Source: Setophaga petechia (taxonomy: Eukaryota > Chordata > Aves > Passeriformes > Parulidae). From it: DNA of 64,000 bases. Shown here piece by piece: positions 46,472 through 59,950 of the stretch. Below the pieces are notes generated by a model. That model made no database searches. It saw nothing but the letters and a program-made list of their open reading frames with translations, and was not told the DNA's origin. Within the stretch, counting starts at the first letter, position 1; every line of letters begins with the position of its first letter. The stretch lies in assembly GCA_024362935.1 (NCBI GenBank), contig JANCRA010000004.1, positions 23,104,621-23,168,620 on the forward strand. Direction: 5' to 3'. The translations under genes and the position numbers were made by a program.

Positions 46472-49400
46472 GTTGCTTAAAATTGAGGTGAGAGCAGAAA
46501 AAAGCATAGAAGGGTTAAGCAGAGTGTTGAAAGAAGTTTCTTGACCAGGCATGAGAAACAGGTGATAATACTGGATGGTTATAATTACAATTGTTGCCAG
46601 CACAATATCTAAATATTACCAATGCAGAGTATGATTAACAACTCTATCATCTATTTGTACAGATTGTAATATAATCAGATCTTGATCATGAGACTGTTTA
46701 GTCATGAGCTTCAGTGACACCCCATTGCTTTCTTAACTTGGAGAAGTCTATGTGTGGCTAGGTCTGCTTCATCTCAGATTTGGTCAATGGTATATGTCTA
46801 AACAATTGTAAATAGGTCGGGCTAAAAATGTACTGGTTTACGGGTTTTTTTGCCTTGCAGAATTCATAGAAGTGAAGCAACAAAATACTTACAAAGTTAT
46901 TTTAAGATACCTCCATGTTTGACTGGATCTTAATGCTTTCACTCAGCCATCCAAAAAAGTGTTCCCAGTCTTCAACAGTGACTTGCAGGCATCCCTGTGA
47001 GGGAGGGGATGAGGAAGATGTGCACCCAGAAGCTGCCTGCAGCCTTGAAAGACCAGTTTGCCCAGTTGGTCCAGTCTCCAACAGTATTTTAAATTCTTTT
47101 GCAGGCCAGTGTGCATCTACAGTCAGTTGCTAATATCTCTGTTCCCTCTTTTCTGGAATTCATTAATTATGCGACCATCCAAACATCTCCTCCTGCAATA
47201 CTGACCTGGTGCTCTTTATCTAGGACAGCTCCTACTGCCCATCTGAGACAGCTGAATGGGAGAGGGGGTGGGTTTTTGGTGGGAGGGAGGAGGAATGGAA
47301 GGTCCTGATTATTTTTCATCACCATCACCAAAGGGAAGAGGCCCAGAGATTAAAGGGAAGGAGGCAAAAAACATAATGTATGTTAAAATCACAAATTTTA
47401 GGTGCAAGACTTACACATCTTCATTCAGAAAACCAATTTTCCTTGATACAACTGACAAACTCTCCAGTAAATATTTGCTGCTGAGCATCATCATCACTTC
47501 AGGAAGCACATACTCTTTCCCATGCTTGAAGATCATGACATCCCACCTTTAGAAGAGCAGAAATTTTTGTAATATGTATCAGTACAAATATTAAAAAAAT
47601 AAAAAAAAAAAAAGAGTTAAACTCTTTTAATGTATAAAGTTTATTTGCAGTCCATCTTCTTAAGCCTACTGTACATAAAGAACGCTGGCAGCTATTGGAT
47701 CAGGCACTTAAGGCACATGTACACTAGCATTCTTGTTAGCCTTTTAATCCTCCTTTAAAGCAACTTTTGATTTCACTGTCTTTTTACAAGAAAGAAGTTA
47801 GGCATTTTAGCCTCATCTGTCATAAAGAAACAACATGAAGTGTAAGGTTATACAAGGTAGTTTGCTTAAAATAGAAATTTATATTTCTGTAATATAAATA
47901 TTCTGAGGCTTGGAGACAAAAATCATTTTGACTGACAGCATAACAAATTTTTCTTTTTAACTAACTAAAATCAAACAAAAAGTCTACATCCTAACAATGC
48001 CAGATAAATAAAGGAAGTGGTTTTGAATCATGGCAGGACTTGAATCACTCCTCACAAAACCAGTTTTATGTAAATTTTTGCATAATGTTCCAATATTACT
48101 TTATCACCTTAAGTTATATTAATTTCTCTGTTAAATTTTTTCCCCAAATTCAGATGGCTAAATTCCTCAGGTTAAATCTTAATCCACTAGTTAATTCTCA
48201 AACATAGTGTGGTATTGCAGAACAGAAAATCTTTGCTCCATTTTGGTCCTTTTTAATTAGGTAGGCCAGCTAATTTGCAACTCCTGTTGTGTTTTCTGTT
48301 TTAGCAGCATCCTAAATTGGCAGATCTTGAAGACTGTGCTGTCATGTAAGGTTTCCAGTGGTACATATGTTTTTAATGTACAGTGCATAATTTTATGACA
48401 AGACACTTCAGTTGTTAAAAATGTCTGGAGCAAGATGTCTTTAAATAGTAGGCACTTTCTTGGTACATTAATTTTCTCACACTCAGAAGCAGAAAATGTA
48501 ATAGTAGCTGTCATTTAGTGCAAAGCTCTGTTTACTTTTTAAAGCTATTTACAGCTTAAATGTCTTGTTCAAACTGATTGGCTATAGTAGGATTTAAAAC
48601 TTCTATACGACCTATTTATTACAGTTAATATGTTCTTCCTCAGACTGTAGTTCATGAAATCTGTCCCATCAGCTTTAGGACAAGTGTTAAGGTTTTGTTT
48701 TGTTTTTTTTCTGGCTACACCTGATAAATATAAGTCAGTGGGATTTTGAGAATGACTGAAATGAAAAACATAAACCCTAACCTACAAGTAATGCAGTGGC
48801 TGTGACATTTGCATTTAATCCCTTCCCTTCACATTTACAAACAGAGAGAGCCAGAACATCTTCCCAACACAATACCTCAGCAGTCACAAACCCATATCCT
48901 CATCTATAATTCATCTTGGCTAATAATATGCTTACTGACTGACACGATATCCAACAAGCCCCTCACAATGTCAAGATCTAATTACCGAGGCCATAACATT
49001 GTTACTCCACAACTAAAAGATTGTTTGAGAAACATTCCAAACACGCAGAGACATATATAAATAATAACAAAAAAATCCCAGGTTTTAATGTAAATGTAGA
49101 CTAAATCCCCCTTCCAAGACAAGGATGAAAAAGCATTAAAGGATGTAAAAATTCAGTGGAGAGAGGCTTTTTTACTATTCCTGTTGCAGACAATAGTGAT
49201 CATTAAAATGTTGTTTCAAATGGCATAGACTTCCTTGGTAGCATTACCTCAGTCTTTTCCTCCTATTTTGTCCTTTTTCTTCATGCAATCCAGGCAAGTT
49301 TTTCTGCATTACTAAAAGTCCCTGATACCCCTGAAGCTGAGATGACTAATGGATATGACTAGGAAAAAGGGGAAGATCTAGTTGAGTTTTTTCCATGTCT

Positions 49401-52400
49401 TTAAATACATGTTGTCCTTCTGCCAGTCAGTTTCTACCTTACTGTGAAAATTGAGCTTACTGACTCTCAAATTGAGTTAGAAAATAATGCATTTCAGGAA
49501 TGGCTTTTAACCACAGGATTGTAAAAGGCAGTTGACTATTATCTTTCCTCATATTTTACTCCTGAGATTGCAGAAGAGTTATTTCCTCTTATATACACAT
49601 TTCTAGTTGACACTACCTACTGTATCTCTGTACTGGAAAAATCTGTTGATTTACCAGTACTAGAAAGAAAGTACAGGCATCTTATAATCTAATTTACTGT
49701 TATTAATTACTGTGTTATGGCTGTCAACAGCATTCATGTACCATCCACACTATTCGGTGGATGAGGGCAGGATCATTTACACTCTCAGTCATGTCACTGT
49801 GTCAGAGGTTCTATGGACCTCTGACTTCCAGGAGACAGCACTGAACAAGAGTTAGCCCTTTACATACTGAACTCAGCTGGTGTAAGAGTAGACATCTGTA
49901 ACTCTTCTAACAATAGGACACCTGACACACTTCTTACAACCTGTGTGAGGCACATTCAACACCTTTGGCAACCAAAAAGTTTGCCCATGTGCATCTTTGT
50001 GTGTTTTCTCCATTGTTTTTAAATGAATTATCAAAAGCTGTTTTGTGGCACACAGATTCCCAGACTTGAGCAAGTTTTCTATTTTACTTTTGAGTTATAT
50101 TTTTCATTAAATAAGCAAAAAGCAAAACTGAAAGCACATATTTTTCTTTCCCTTTGTGTGGTGTATATCTAGAAGGAAAATGGAGCCATTCCTTTCAGGA
50201 ACATGGGTCAAATTCAAAATGTTTTAGTCCTATGTAGAATTAATACTCTTCTTTAGAGTATATCTTCTAGAAAAATAACCCAACTTTTTAGGGTACTGAG
50301 TGTTAACAGCTAAAGAATCAAAAACTTTCTGTAAGCAAAATAAAATTATGTAAATCTGAGCCCAGTTTATTCTTTTGCTCAGAAAATGATGCTTAGCTTT
50401 GGATGCCAAAAGGTTTGCAAAAACTATCAGTATACTTGAGCATGGGTTGTTAGTAATCTTTAAAGAGCTCTTAATGGGTGTGGACAGATTCGCTATCTGT
50501 CCACATGTAGAATTACAGGAAAACTGATTTCACTTTTTGGGTTGAAATGAAGCAATCAAGACAGTGATTAATGGCTTTTTTTTGTTTGGGTCAGCAGAAG
50601 CGTAATGAAAACACAGCAAAACAACACAAGCAGAAATGGACATACATGACAGACTACAGTAAAGGAAGTGCTCCTTACTCCTACCTTAAACTATCTCCCA
50701 TTTCCAATCTGAACAGTAATGTTGGAACAGAAGATGCTTGAGAGGTAAAAAGGACTTAGGACAAGGACTTAGACTTCAGTGACTTGCAGTCTAATGACCA
50801 CTTGCTACTTAGTATATCCTTACCTTGCATGGTGCAATTCTTTGGCTTAATTTATGCTGCAAATAGATTTTAAGTGACACACCAGTACACCTACGTTGAT
50901 TTACCAGTACTAGTAAATCTGTATGTTGGAACTAAAACTGATGATGCCATGTTCAACCAGCTTTCCAGCATATGAGAGGCTATAGATTTTGACCAGCTAA
51001 TTCATTCCAGTCAGACCATTGTTTTATCAGTTATTACTGGCCAGTCTCAAGAAACTTGTCAAAATGACACTGGACATGCTCACATAGGAATATTACTTGC
51101 TTTAGTTTTCAGACACATCAAATGTGAAGCAGAAACTCTGGGTACAGAATGCTTGCACTTGGTTAAGCATTTTCCTAACTTGAACAAAGCTTAAGATGCT
51201 CTGACAGTTCAGAAAAGTACAGTATCAGTTCTGAGCCACCCGTCCTGACTCATGTTACCAGTTAGATTGCACTTATTTTTTTATATCACGAGTGTTACCT
51301 TTGATCTAGGGTTATTTTACATTGGCCTGTGAAAAAAAACTTAATTAAAAATAGTGTTTTGTATCTGACTGAGATTTAGCACATGTCAGCCCAGTTCTGT
51401 GTTTTGTCACTAGGCATGAGTGAAAATAACATGAGGAAAACTTTTCAATGCCTTTACTTTTCATCTAGAAAAATTAAGGTTTTGGTAAATTTCATTTGAG
51501 TTTTTTTAATCTAAAGATAAATGTTTTTGTTTAACTTCGGCTTGATTTCAATCAGTGACTCTACATTTAATTTTTGATTGCCCAAACTGGTGGTCTTTGA
51601 TCTAAGACATCAGTTAGATTATATATGTGGAACTTCTTAACTTAAGGGAAGGGATGTTCGAATCCTCCCACTAGTCTGGCATTCATTCAGGCACCTGAAA
51701 AGAAATTATTCAGATACAAAGGAATTACCATGTGAATAGTGTTTCCACACAGTTTCTGCATATGCTGTCCTGCATTTTTATCAAGACTGCAAATATAAAC
51801 CAGCGTGAGAAAGCAGGTGCTATTTTCCTCTGTCTTTTGAGCATTAGTCTTTCCCAGCAGTAAGCTCTATGTGCTAACGGCCACAGCAAGGCACTCTAAA
51901 ACCAGAATCTTTTTTAATTTTTTTTTTTAAGGTCTGGGGCTTTTGATCCAGTTTTAATTAAGGGGCAGAACTTCTAAATGAGAAGAGGCAGAAAGCAAAA
52001 GCATATCATTCTTAATATTTTAAAGAGCATTTTGAGGCAACTGTAGTATAGAAGGAAGAATCTAAAAAGTTTCTAAATTATTACGTTTCAGTTTGTCTTC
52101 ACAGATTTTTGTTTGCACAGAATGTAGAATTTAAATACCTTTGAATTATTTCTGACTTTCAGTAACTCATCCATATTCACTTATTATCTCTGTTTCAAGG
52201 TCATTAATACTATGAGAAACAAAGAAAATATTTTCTTCCTCATGTAAGTCAAAAAACATAATAGAAACTATTTAATTGTGGTTAATAAAAATTACCATTA
52301 TTATTAAAACAGCCATTGACTTGAAAATAATCCTGTCTCTTCCATGGAATTACTCAATGATCACTAAGTTACATAATCAAACCACACAGGGTATATCTGT

Positions 52401-55400
52401 TGCACAAGGCATACACCTAAATATTTAGAGGTCATTCAGCTAAAATTAAAAAACAACGAGGAAACCAAACAAATAAAAAGAACAGAAAGAAAAGAGAAAA
52501 AAAAAGAGAGAGAGAGAAAGCCCATGGAATTTTGTTTTAAAATCCCCACAAACAAAAAACAACTGTAAACTTTTGGGAGGAAAACTTGTCACATAAGAGT
52601 GGAAAAATAAAAAAAGTAAGACTAATACCAGAAGTAAGGGAAAAAGAGAAACTACTTGTGAAGTTAAAAAAAGTTAAAAGTTAAAAAGGGAAAGCTAGAA
52701 GCATTTATTTACACACTGTCAATTCAAGATAAATGTAAACAAGAGAGAAAGAAAAGGCAAAACAAGGATGTCCAGTGGTATGCATAGGATTACAAGAACA
52801 GTAAGTATTCCTAATGCCTGTACATAGTAAGATGCTTTGTTGTGCTGCAGTCATTTAGATTTCATGGATCTGAAAAAAAAGATGTAAAATTCAGCCTGTC
52901 AGGCAAATAGCATTTAATCTCTTATAACCTTACCTGGATTGTCTTTGCTTTCACCCATTACCAGTCATAATCAAGTGTCACATCATTAATACAAGAAGCA
53001 GTTTTCACAAGTATTGCTCCACAGCAAACATAAAATATGATTGGAAGTAATTACGTTTATCCTGTTAAAGTAACTTCAGTATTTCTTACATTCAAATACT
53101 GAAAACTCAAAGTTTAACCCAATTAGATTTGCAAGTGCTTTACAATCAAGTCCTGAGCTGGCATCACAGTGCTGAGCTAAACAAAGTCCTAATGAAACAG
53201 GATATCCTTTAGGTACTTTCCCAATCATGATGTTTGGCAATGAAAAGAAAAGGCAAAGGTAAATGCAGAAATTAACAATTAGTGAAAAGGTGTAGAAGTA
53301 ATAAAATAAGCAAAAAAAGAGGAAAACAATGTCTCACGTATAAGCAAGGTTTTGTTGTATAGCATGTCATCAAGGAACCTATAATAGCTGACAGGTGCAT
53401 ACAATAAGGGAAAGGAATTTCAGTAGAAAAAACACAATTTTTTTCAAATTTTAGTTTGTTAAACCATTGGGGGAAAGAATACTTATGATGAATGTGGAGG
53501 AAAGATCTGTATGCAGACATAGGATAACTAAAGTGAATTTGTTCCTTAAACACTGTAGTTTCAAGCTCTTGAAACTGAATCCTCGGTGTTTGAATTGACA
53601 GTTCAAATAATTCAGTTACTGACAATTGCAAATTTGAGTTTGAACTTTAAGAGCTCTTTAAAGATTACATTTCCACTGCATGAGTTGTCAGACAGCAACC
53701 TAATTTCAGAATAGATTAACAATAGTTTCTTCGGAATAGCTACAAAATCCCAAAAATTAATTGAGCTTAAGAAAATTAATCAGCAGAAAGACATTAAAAT
53801 AATGTTGTATTTCCTTAGTGTGTACAACCAATCTTATACTATGTCTAGGGTAGTTACATACAAAGGAGAGAAATTTATGACCAGTAAGATTCTTCATGGC
53901 ACAAAGAAAAAATAAAAATTGTCTCCATTACATTAACCCCTACTTAAATAAAAAAAAAATTATCACCATAACCAGAGAAACATGCATAGATTAATTTCTT
54001 CCAAAATTAAAGGGAAACCCCCACATTTTCCTCTTTTTAAACCAGTAGTTAAAGAGTACATACTACCTCATCAGATAAGCCAAAAAGGACTATGAAAAGC
54101 ATAAAAAACCATTTAAGTCTTTAGTGTTTTCACTGAAAAAGGGGAAACTAAGGTTCATGTACCTGCACTATCTTGCACTGAATTCTTGTCACAATGAGGA
54201 AGCTAATCTTTATTCACCCTCCTATAATGGAGTTGACTTGGCTTGAGTGAAAAACTTTTTTTTGAAACTTGAAATATTCATAAATATTCCTGCAAAATTT
54301 AATTTTTCATAATCATTCTCATGTGGAAAATTCTAATCAGCTCTGCTTGTGTACACTGATTGCCAGTTAGCTTCAATAGCCATAGAATTGTACTTGAAAC
54401 TTTGTTACTCAGTAGGAATATAATTGGTGAAATAAGAAAAATTAAAAGCTGGTAAGTAAAATCAGTTGTAAAACCTCAAAAACTAGGATCTGGGAAAGCT
54501 CCACTGAAGCCAGTGATCAGATAGAATGTTTTATCACTTAAATGTGAAATAGCCATTAAAAAAAATAAGCTCCATTGAGCCTGCCCTGTTCAACAAAACA
54601 TTTCTTCATGTGCTTAATTTTTGTCTCAGAGGATTTGACATATATGATAAATATTTCTGGAATTTTAACATAAACAGGAACGAAACACTCTGTTGATGTG
54701 GGTCTTTTAATATTACATAATACCATTATGGCTTTGATATTAAAATGGGAAATTTGTGGTTTCAGGTTAGGAAAAAAATAGTAAACTCCCCAAAATATAA
54801 ACAGGCAGTATCCAGAACATTGCAGAATTTTCAATGGTGTTATAATCAGGCATATAAATTAGTTCAGAGGCTTCATAGATATCATCTATATCCAAGAAAT
54901 GCTATTTTCATATTTTCAAAAATCTCTTAACTTGTGACACAGGTGAGCAAATCTATTTATATGCATTAGCATTTTCTGCTCAAAATTGTCATATCTCCTT
55001 GAAGTTAAATGATTTACATCAGCCAAAGATAGGACGCAAAATAACCACTCATTATTTCTCTTAACTGGGCGTGGGGGGGGGGAAACTACAGTAATTTCTA
55101 CAGGGCAGCTGAGTTTCTGAAGAATTTCCAAAACCCACAGAAAGTGCCCCTTTCAATCACTTTTTCTGAACGGTTCCTTGCAGAGGCATGCAAGCTTTGT
55201 TGAGCTACTGAAGTACATTACCAGAAATTATAGTGTCACATATTAGAAAAAAAATAGACAAAGAGTTCATTACTGATTCAGAATTAGAACTTTCTATAAA
55301 ACCAATATTAGAACCTCAGAATTTTAGCAATACACTGCTATACACAGTTCTGTAGCTCATTATTTTCTACACAAAGCCACTTCAAAACCTCTCATATGCT

Positions 55401-55692
55401 TCTAATATATCACTTAGCATTACGCAATTGCTACTTCCTCTTCAGTTTTAAGACAGTTCAGTCTTTGAATTCTTAAAACTACACTGTTCTGACAATTTTT
55501 ATAAATACACAGGGAAAGCAAACTATTTTTTGCTTACCAGGTCACAAACATTAAAAAATGAGCTTGCTACAATTTCTTCAACTTAAAAATCTTTTAAGTT
55601 ACTGATGGGTCAGGCTTAATCTTTGTTTTTCAAGTGTTCTTATCAGATAAGGTAAAACATAGGAACTTGCATGGCATGCATATTTGTTACAA
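46472..55692. other. AT-rich, gene-poor interval
   Basis: About 9 kb without a recognised gene or mobile element. A slightly GC-richer part at 46960-47300 has no identified element. It contains short hairpins (50479-50505 and 49801-49825), a purine-rich run with a short GA repeat (52470-52525), and chance frames up to 119 codons (53272-53631, minus strand). Confidence 0.5.
50479..50505. repeat. Perfect 11-bp hairpin, 5-base loop
   Basis: The stem TGTGGACAGAT pairs exactly with ATCTGTCCACA around loop TCGCT. It is short for a microRNA precursor, and no longer pairing was seen in the flanks. Confidence 0.85.
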
Positions 55693-55718
55693 ACTCAATA
55701 CAAAGTTGAGTATTGAGT
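55693..55718. repeat. Hairpin next to the palindrome
   Basis: ACTCAATAC (55693-55701) and GTATTGAGT (55710-55718) are exact reverse complements with an 8-base spacer, touching the 44-bp palindrome. Confidence 0.85.
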
Positions 55719-55761
55719 CTTTCCTCCCTAAAGCATACATGTATGCTTTAGGGAGGAAAGA
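55718..55761. repeat. 44-bp perfect palindrome without spacer
   Basis: Bases 55718-55739 are the exact reverse complement of 55740-55761, with the centre in ACATGT. The match ends abruptly on both sides. It is not simple sequence: the arm contains TTTCCTCCCTAAAGC. Confidence 0.95.
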
Positions 55762-58104
55762 ATGATATAGATGGAAGAACAGTAGGCAAGAATTGTCAGG
55801 TTATTTTGCTTGTGTTTCACTCTGTTCAAAGCATTGACAAATGGAGACAATATTAGAAATAATAAAGTCTGCAGATATTTACCTATATAAAGCATCTGTG
55901 ATGAAGAGTGTGCACATTTTTGTTTCATGTCAATTAAAGTCAACATTTTGAAGTTCCTTTTCTTTCTGTTTCTTGCCAGAGAAATAGTAAAGTTCACAAG
56001 GAAAAAAAAGAAAAAAAAAGTCCACATTAAAAATAAATTGCTTTTGTTAACTGTTTAGATGAAAAAGGCAAAAAAGCAAAAAAGACACTACTGATGCTGG
56101 TATTTCATATAACTGTTGAAAATGGAATATTAAAGGTCTTGTAATGGGAAAGGTACATTATGAGTGCAGGTTAAGCACTGGCAAGGCACTGAGAAAATAA
56201 CTGCTCAAGCTTTCTGATTACCAGAACTTTACTTCATAGACCTTCAGATTAAATTTAGAACCTGCTGTTCATTAATGATGAGTGAAAGAGAATTCAACAT
56301 TAGGCCTATACTTTCTTGGTATTTCATCATCTAGAAATGATCACTCACTTTTGCTGAACTTTATCTCATATCCTGTTACATATGTCTGAATTTAAATTTG
56401 TAACTGCTTTTTCACTAAATATTGCAAAGTAACAAATTCTTCATTCAGATTTGTTTGATATAATATTTTAAATTCAATGAAGTCCAGAAGATGACCTTGG
56501 CACAATCTCTTGAGAGACAATCCAAGGCATGGAAATAGTCTAGGGAACTGCGATAGTACAGAATGCAAAAGGCTGCAGGCTTTGCATGGGATGATGACAA
56601 GAAAATTAAGACCAAAAGGAGATGATGCGTTTCAGATGAATTTTTTTCAAGTAATAGCAAAATACTGGCAAAAAGTTGAAGGATTCCTAAACATAAACAT
56701 ATTACACACTTTCAGATCAAAGAATATTGTTTCAATGGTTGCAAAGAATTCAACATTTGCATTAGGGGACATTTGCAACTTAGGGGAAACCTTGCTGTTT
56801 TAATACTTTGGTAATGCCAAAGATTTGCAAGCAATTAAACATGAAAGGAGTACACTACATTGAATATTTATATAACATTTTTATATTAGAAAGATGTTTC
56901 TCAACATAGACATCAAAAGAAAATATCAATAGTTGCATTTAATCATTCTTTCAGGATCTAATTAGTGAAAAGTATTATAGTTACAGTTAATTTCACATGT
57001 TTTCTTAGTAGCATTTGTAAAATCTGTCAATTTGAAACAGCATTTAAGCAAGTTATACTTTATCAACTTTGTGTATATGTTGAAAGAGAAAGGCAAATTA
57101 CATCAGAGGTATAAATAGTAAATAATGATACTACTAATAGTAAAAAATGATACTACTACTAATAATTTTAATGGATCAAAAAATGTTTTTATTTGTGTAT
57201 TTTGTTCCTTAGGACATATGATAGTGTCTGTAAGTTGGACGCAAAGTTGAAGACATATTGGAATACCAAGTAATTTTTTGATATAACTAGTAATCATGAT
57301 CTAAATCCTTTTTAAAAACATACCAAGTGTTTTGTTAAAATTAGCCATGATTTCCCTTATAATAACTCTTTGAGAAAAGTTTAAGACTTGTCTATAATGT
57401 TTGGGTAGCTTCTTCTACTAACCACTTTTCCGCACAGTGATGGATTTCTTGATAAGAAATATTATGTTCATGATGATAGTAACTGAATGGAGAACTTAAG
57501 GATAGGCTTCTGTCATTGCACTACTGGTATGTGCATTTTACTGATTATTAATAGTACAGAACATCAGTTTCCACTTGTCAGTTCTTTATTTATCCGTGTC
57601 TGATTCAAGACTATCTCCTTTTAGAAGGTTGGTCCATGGAGGCAGGTAAAGTCAAGAGAACCTGGGCTTGAATTTTCAAAAAGCAGTCTAGTACTAATCA
57701 CTTTAAAAAAGACCAGCCCAAAATTAACAAAAAGCAAGGCAAAAAACTCGTATGCCAAAGAGATTATGAGGTTAGTGTATATACTTTTGGCTTTAAGCTC
57801 TCTTATTATTCTTTTCCAGATTTAAAACATGATAGCAAGATCCTATAATCTGGGTACAGTTTTCAAAGAAAAAAATGAATTAACTTGAGGGAAATACTCT
57901 AAGGCAAATGTTAATAGAAAGACTACATGTAAATAAGTAAATATTTACTTGAAAAATAGTTAGTATGGAATTAAGTATGATGGCCAAGGGCTACCCACTG
58001 AACCAAGGAGAAAGGAAAATGGAAAATATAGATTGATTTCTCATATAATATCATTTATTCTGTCCATGTCATGCATTATAAAAATAAAGAAAACACACCT
58101 TTAA
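55762..58104. other. AT-rich interval
   Basis: No gene or repeat family was recognised. A small TAC-rich patch is at about 57125-57160. Confidence 0.5.
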
Positions 58105-58185
58105 ATCATTGAATCATGAAATAGGGTTGAAAGAGCCCACAAGTTTCATTAAGACCAAATTCTTTCCCTGTTGGGACAACCCAAA
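58105..58185 (-). mobile_element. CR1 LINE 3'-end fragment
   Basis: The plus strand reads TCATTGAATCATGAAATAGG then GTTGAAAGAGCCCACAAG, the reverse complement of a decayed CR1 tail and last block. About 80 bp remain, diverged and 5'-truncated. Confidence 0.65.
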
Positions 58186-59329
58186 GGAAAGTCCATACTA
58201 TACAGTATTCAACTCCAAAAGTAGTTGATGTCTTAGCTTTTCACCAGCTAAGCTTTAAAAACATGCCTTTTCATTGTGAGAGACTTGAGTAGTCCACTTT
58301 TAGTAATTTGATAAAATGATGTTTCTGCACAAGCTCAGAAGATGACCTGTGAGTGTTCTTTCTTCTCTGGAGAACGAGTTTCAGAACCAGGTCTGCTGCT
58401 CTTCTCTCTGTATCCTCACCAGTCAGCACAGGAATAGGTAATCTACTGCAGCAATGCCCTAGCAGCACATATCTCCCCTTTGATAGAAGGGAGTTTGACA
58501 TTTAGTATTGCTTTTGGTGGCAAATGCCTCTCTGTCTTAGTCTAGTTAAGGACTGGCTCTTGCTTGGGTTAGTTTATTTTATCACAATTGAAGCCTTAAA
58601 ACACGAGTCTCTAATTCAAGAAGACCTTCCAGAGGAAGCCAACTGAGACAGTGCAGTTAGCCCATGTGCAGAAGATATTGCTCTAATTGAAACTGTATTA
58701 CAGCTATATTGTGTTGTTAATTAACTGTGACCCATCTTAATTTTTTCCAATCCACCTGGCAGTAACCAAATGCTGGCTTCTGGGATTCTTTGACATTTTC
58801 ATTAAAATATATATGGAAGTCGAAGTACAGATTTCAACAGATGTTGTTTATGTTTTATTTTTATGTTGTATATTTGTGTATGTTATATGTCAAAATACAT
58901 GGTTTCAGTATTCCAAGGTAGTAGCATTCCTGTAATGTAAAAAACCTGTGATCTATTCTAGAGAAAACAATCCCTGTTATTTACTATGACTCTGACTGTA
59001 CATTAACTTCACTTAATGTATCCTGTCTGGAAATATATGACAGCATTGCTTTGCCTGTTTAAAAGTTCTGCTAAAAGGCTACAGATTCCAAACTCTCTCA
59101 ATTGAAAAGGAAAATAGCCAGAGTTTTGCATCTGGGTCCTTGTATGACTCTTTAACAAAATGTTGTTTCAAACAATACCACAAGACAATAACTTAATTAT
59201 TCCAAACAATAAAACTCCCTATAAAAATAGCATTTTCTAAAACTTCAAGAAACCACAGTTTATTTTTAGTTCTGCCAATTATGTTTTAGCCTTTAATAAT
59301 TTTATTAACAGGAGCTCAACCTACATAGT
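58186..59329. other. AT-rich interval
   Basis: No gene or repeat family was recognised. The reverse frame 58271-58501 shows no domain. Confidence 0.5.
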
Positions 59330-59422
59330 AGCCCTAGGCAGCCCTGCATGACCAATTAGTTAGTTGGACCAGATGACCTTCAGAGGTATCTTCTGACCTC
59401 AGCCCTTCTGTAATTCTGCAGT
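59330..59422 (+). mobile_element. CR1 LINE 3'-end fragment
   Basis: It contains a TTGGACCAGATGACCTTCAG block and a TCTTCTGACCTCAGCCCTTC block, and ends CTGTAATTCTGCAG, a degraded CR1 tail. About 90 bp, plus strand. Confidence 0.68.
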
Positions 59423-59950
59423 ACATATGAATGGTTTAAAAGTCATTGAGTCAATATAGGAGCAGGATCATGTTCTTATCTTACCTTGATTTCTTTGATT
59501 TTAATTCTCTACTTTCATAATTAGAATGGTTGTTAGATGAGCCTGTTACTTATTCTCTCTTTTGTAGCCCCTTTTACTTGCCTCTGTCTGGATAATGTAC
59601 TTGAAGTGAGGGAGCTCCTTCAGTGCTAGATGTTGTTTTCCTTTGGCAAAATACTGAGGGGAAAAATGGTTTGGGTTTTAGAAATATTTTAAAAGTGGAA
59701 GTGTTCACCTACCTGCTTACTTTAATGAACAGCTGCGTCTCTGAATACTTTTCATATCAGTCTTGTTGAAAGCTTAAAAAAACATACAAAAATGCACAGC
59801 ATTTGTCATTTTAATACAATAAGAGGACTGTAATGAGAATTAAAATGCATAGCATGTTTGTTTTCATCAGAGGTGTGGGGGAAAATGACTAGGGGTAAAT
59901 CAGATAGAACTAATTTATACTCACACTCTAACAGAAATTATAACTGTATG
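59423..59950. other. AT-rich interval
   Basis: Nothing was recognised. Confidence 0.5.

Noticed and set aside
49801..49825. 9-bp stem hairpin (GTCAGAGGT/ACCTCTGAC)
   Set aside because: Real but short; such stems are common by chance and no other structure supports a function.
51656..51665. GTTCGAATCC, a perfect tRNA B box
   Set aside because: No A box at the right distance and no acceptor or anticodon stem pairing in the flanks; no tRNA gene or SINE structure.
52470..52525. Purine-rich run with GA dinucleotides
   Set aside because: Ordinary low-complexity A/G sequence; too short and impure to call a distinct satellite or regulatory element.
53272..53631. 119-codon open frame, minus strand
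   Set aside because: AT-rich, Phe/Leu/His-rich translation with no domain, no splice or promoter context, and no paralogue in the window.
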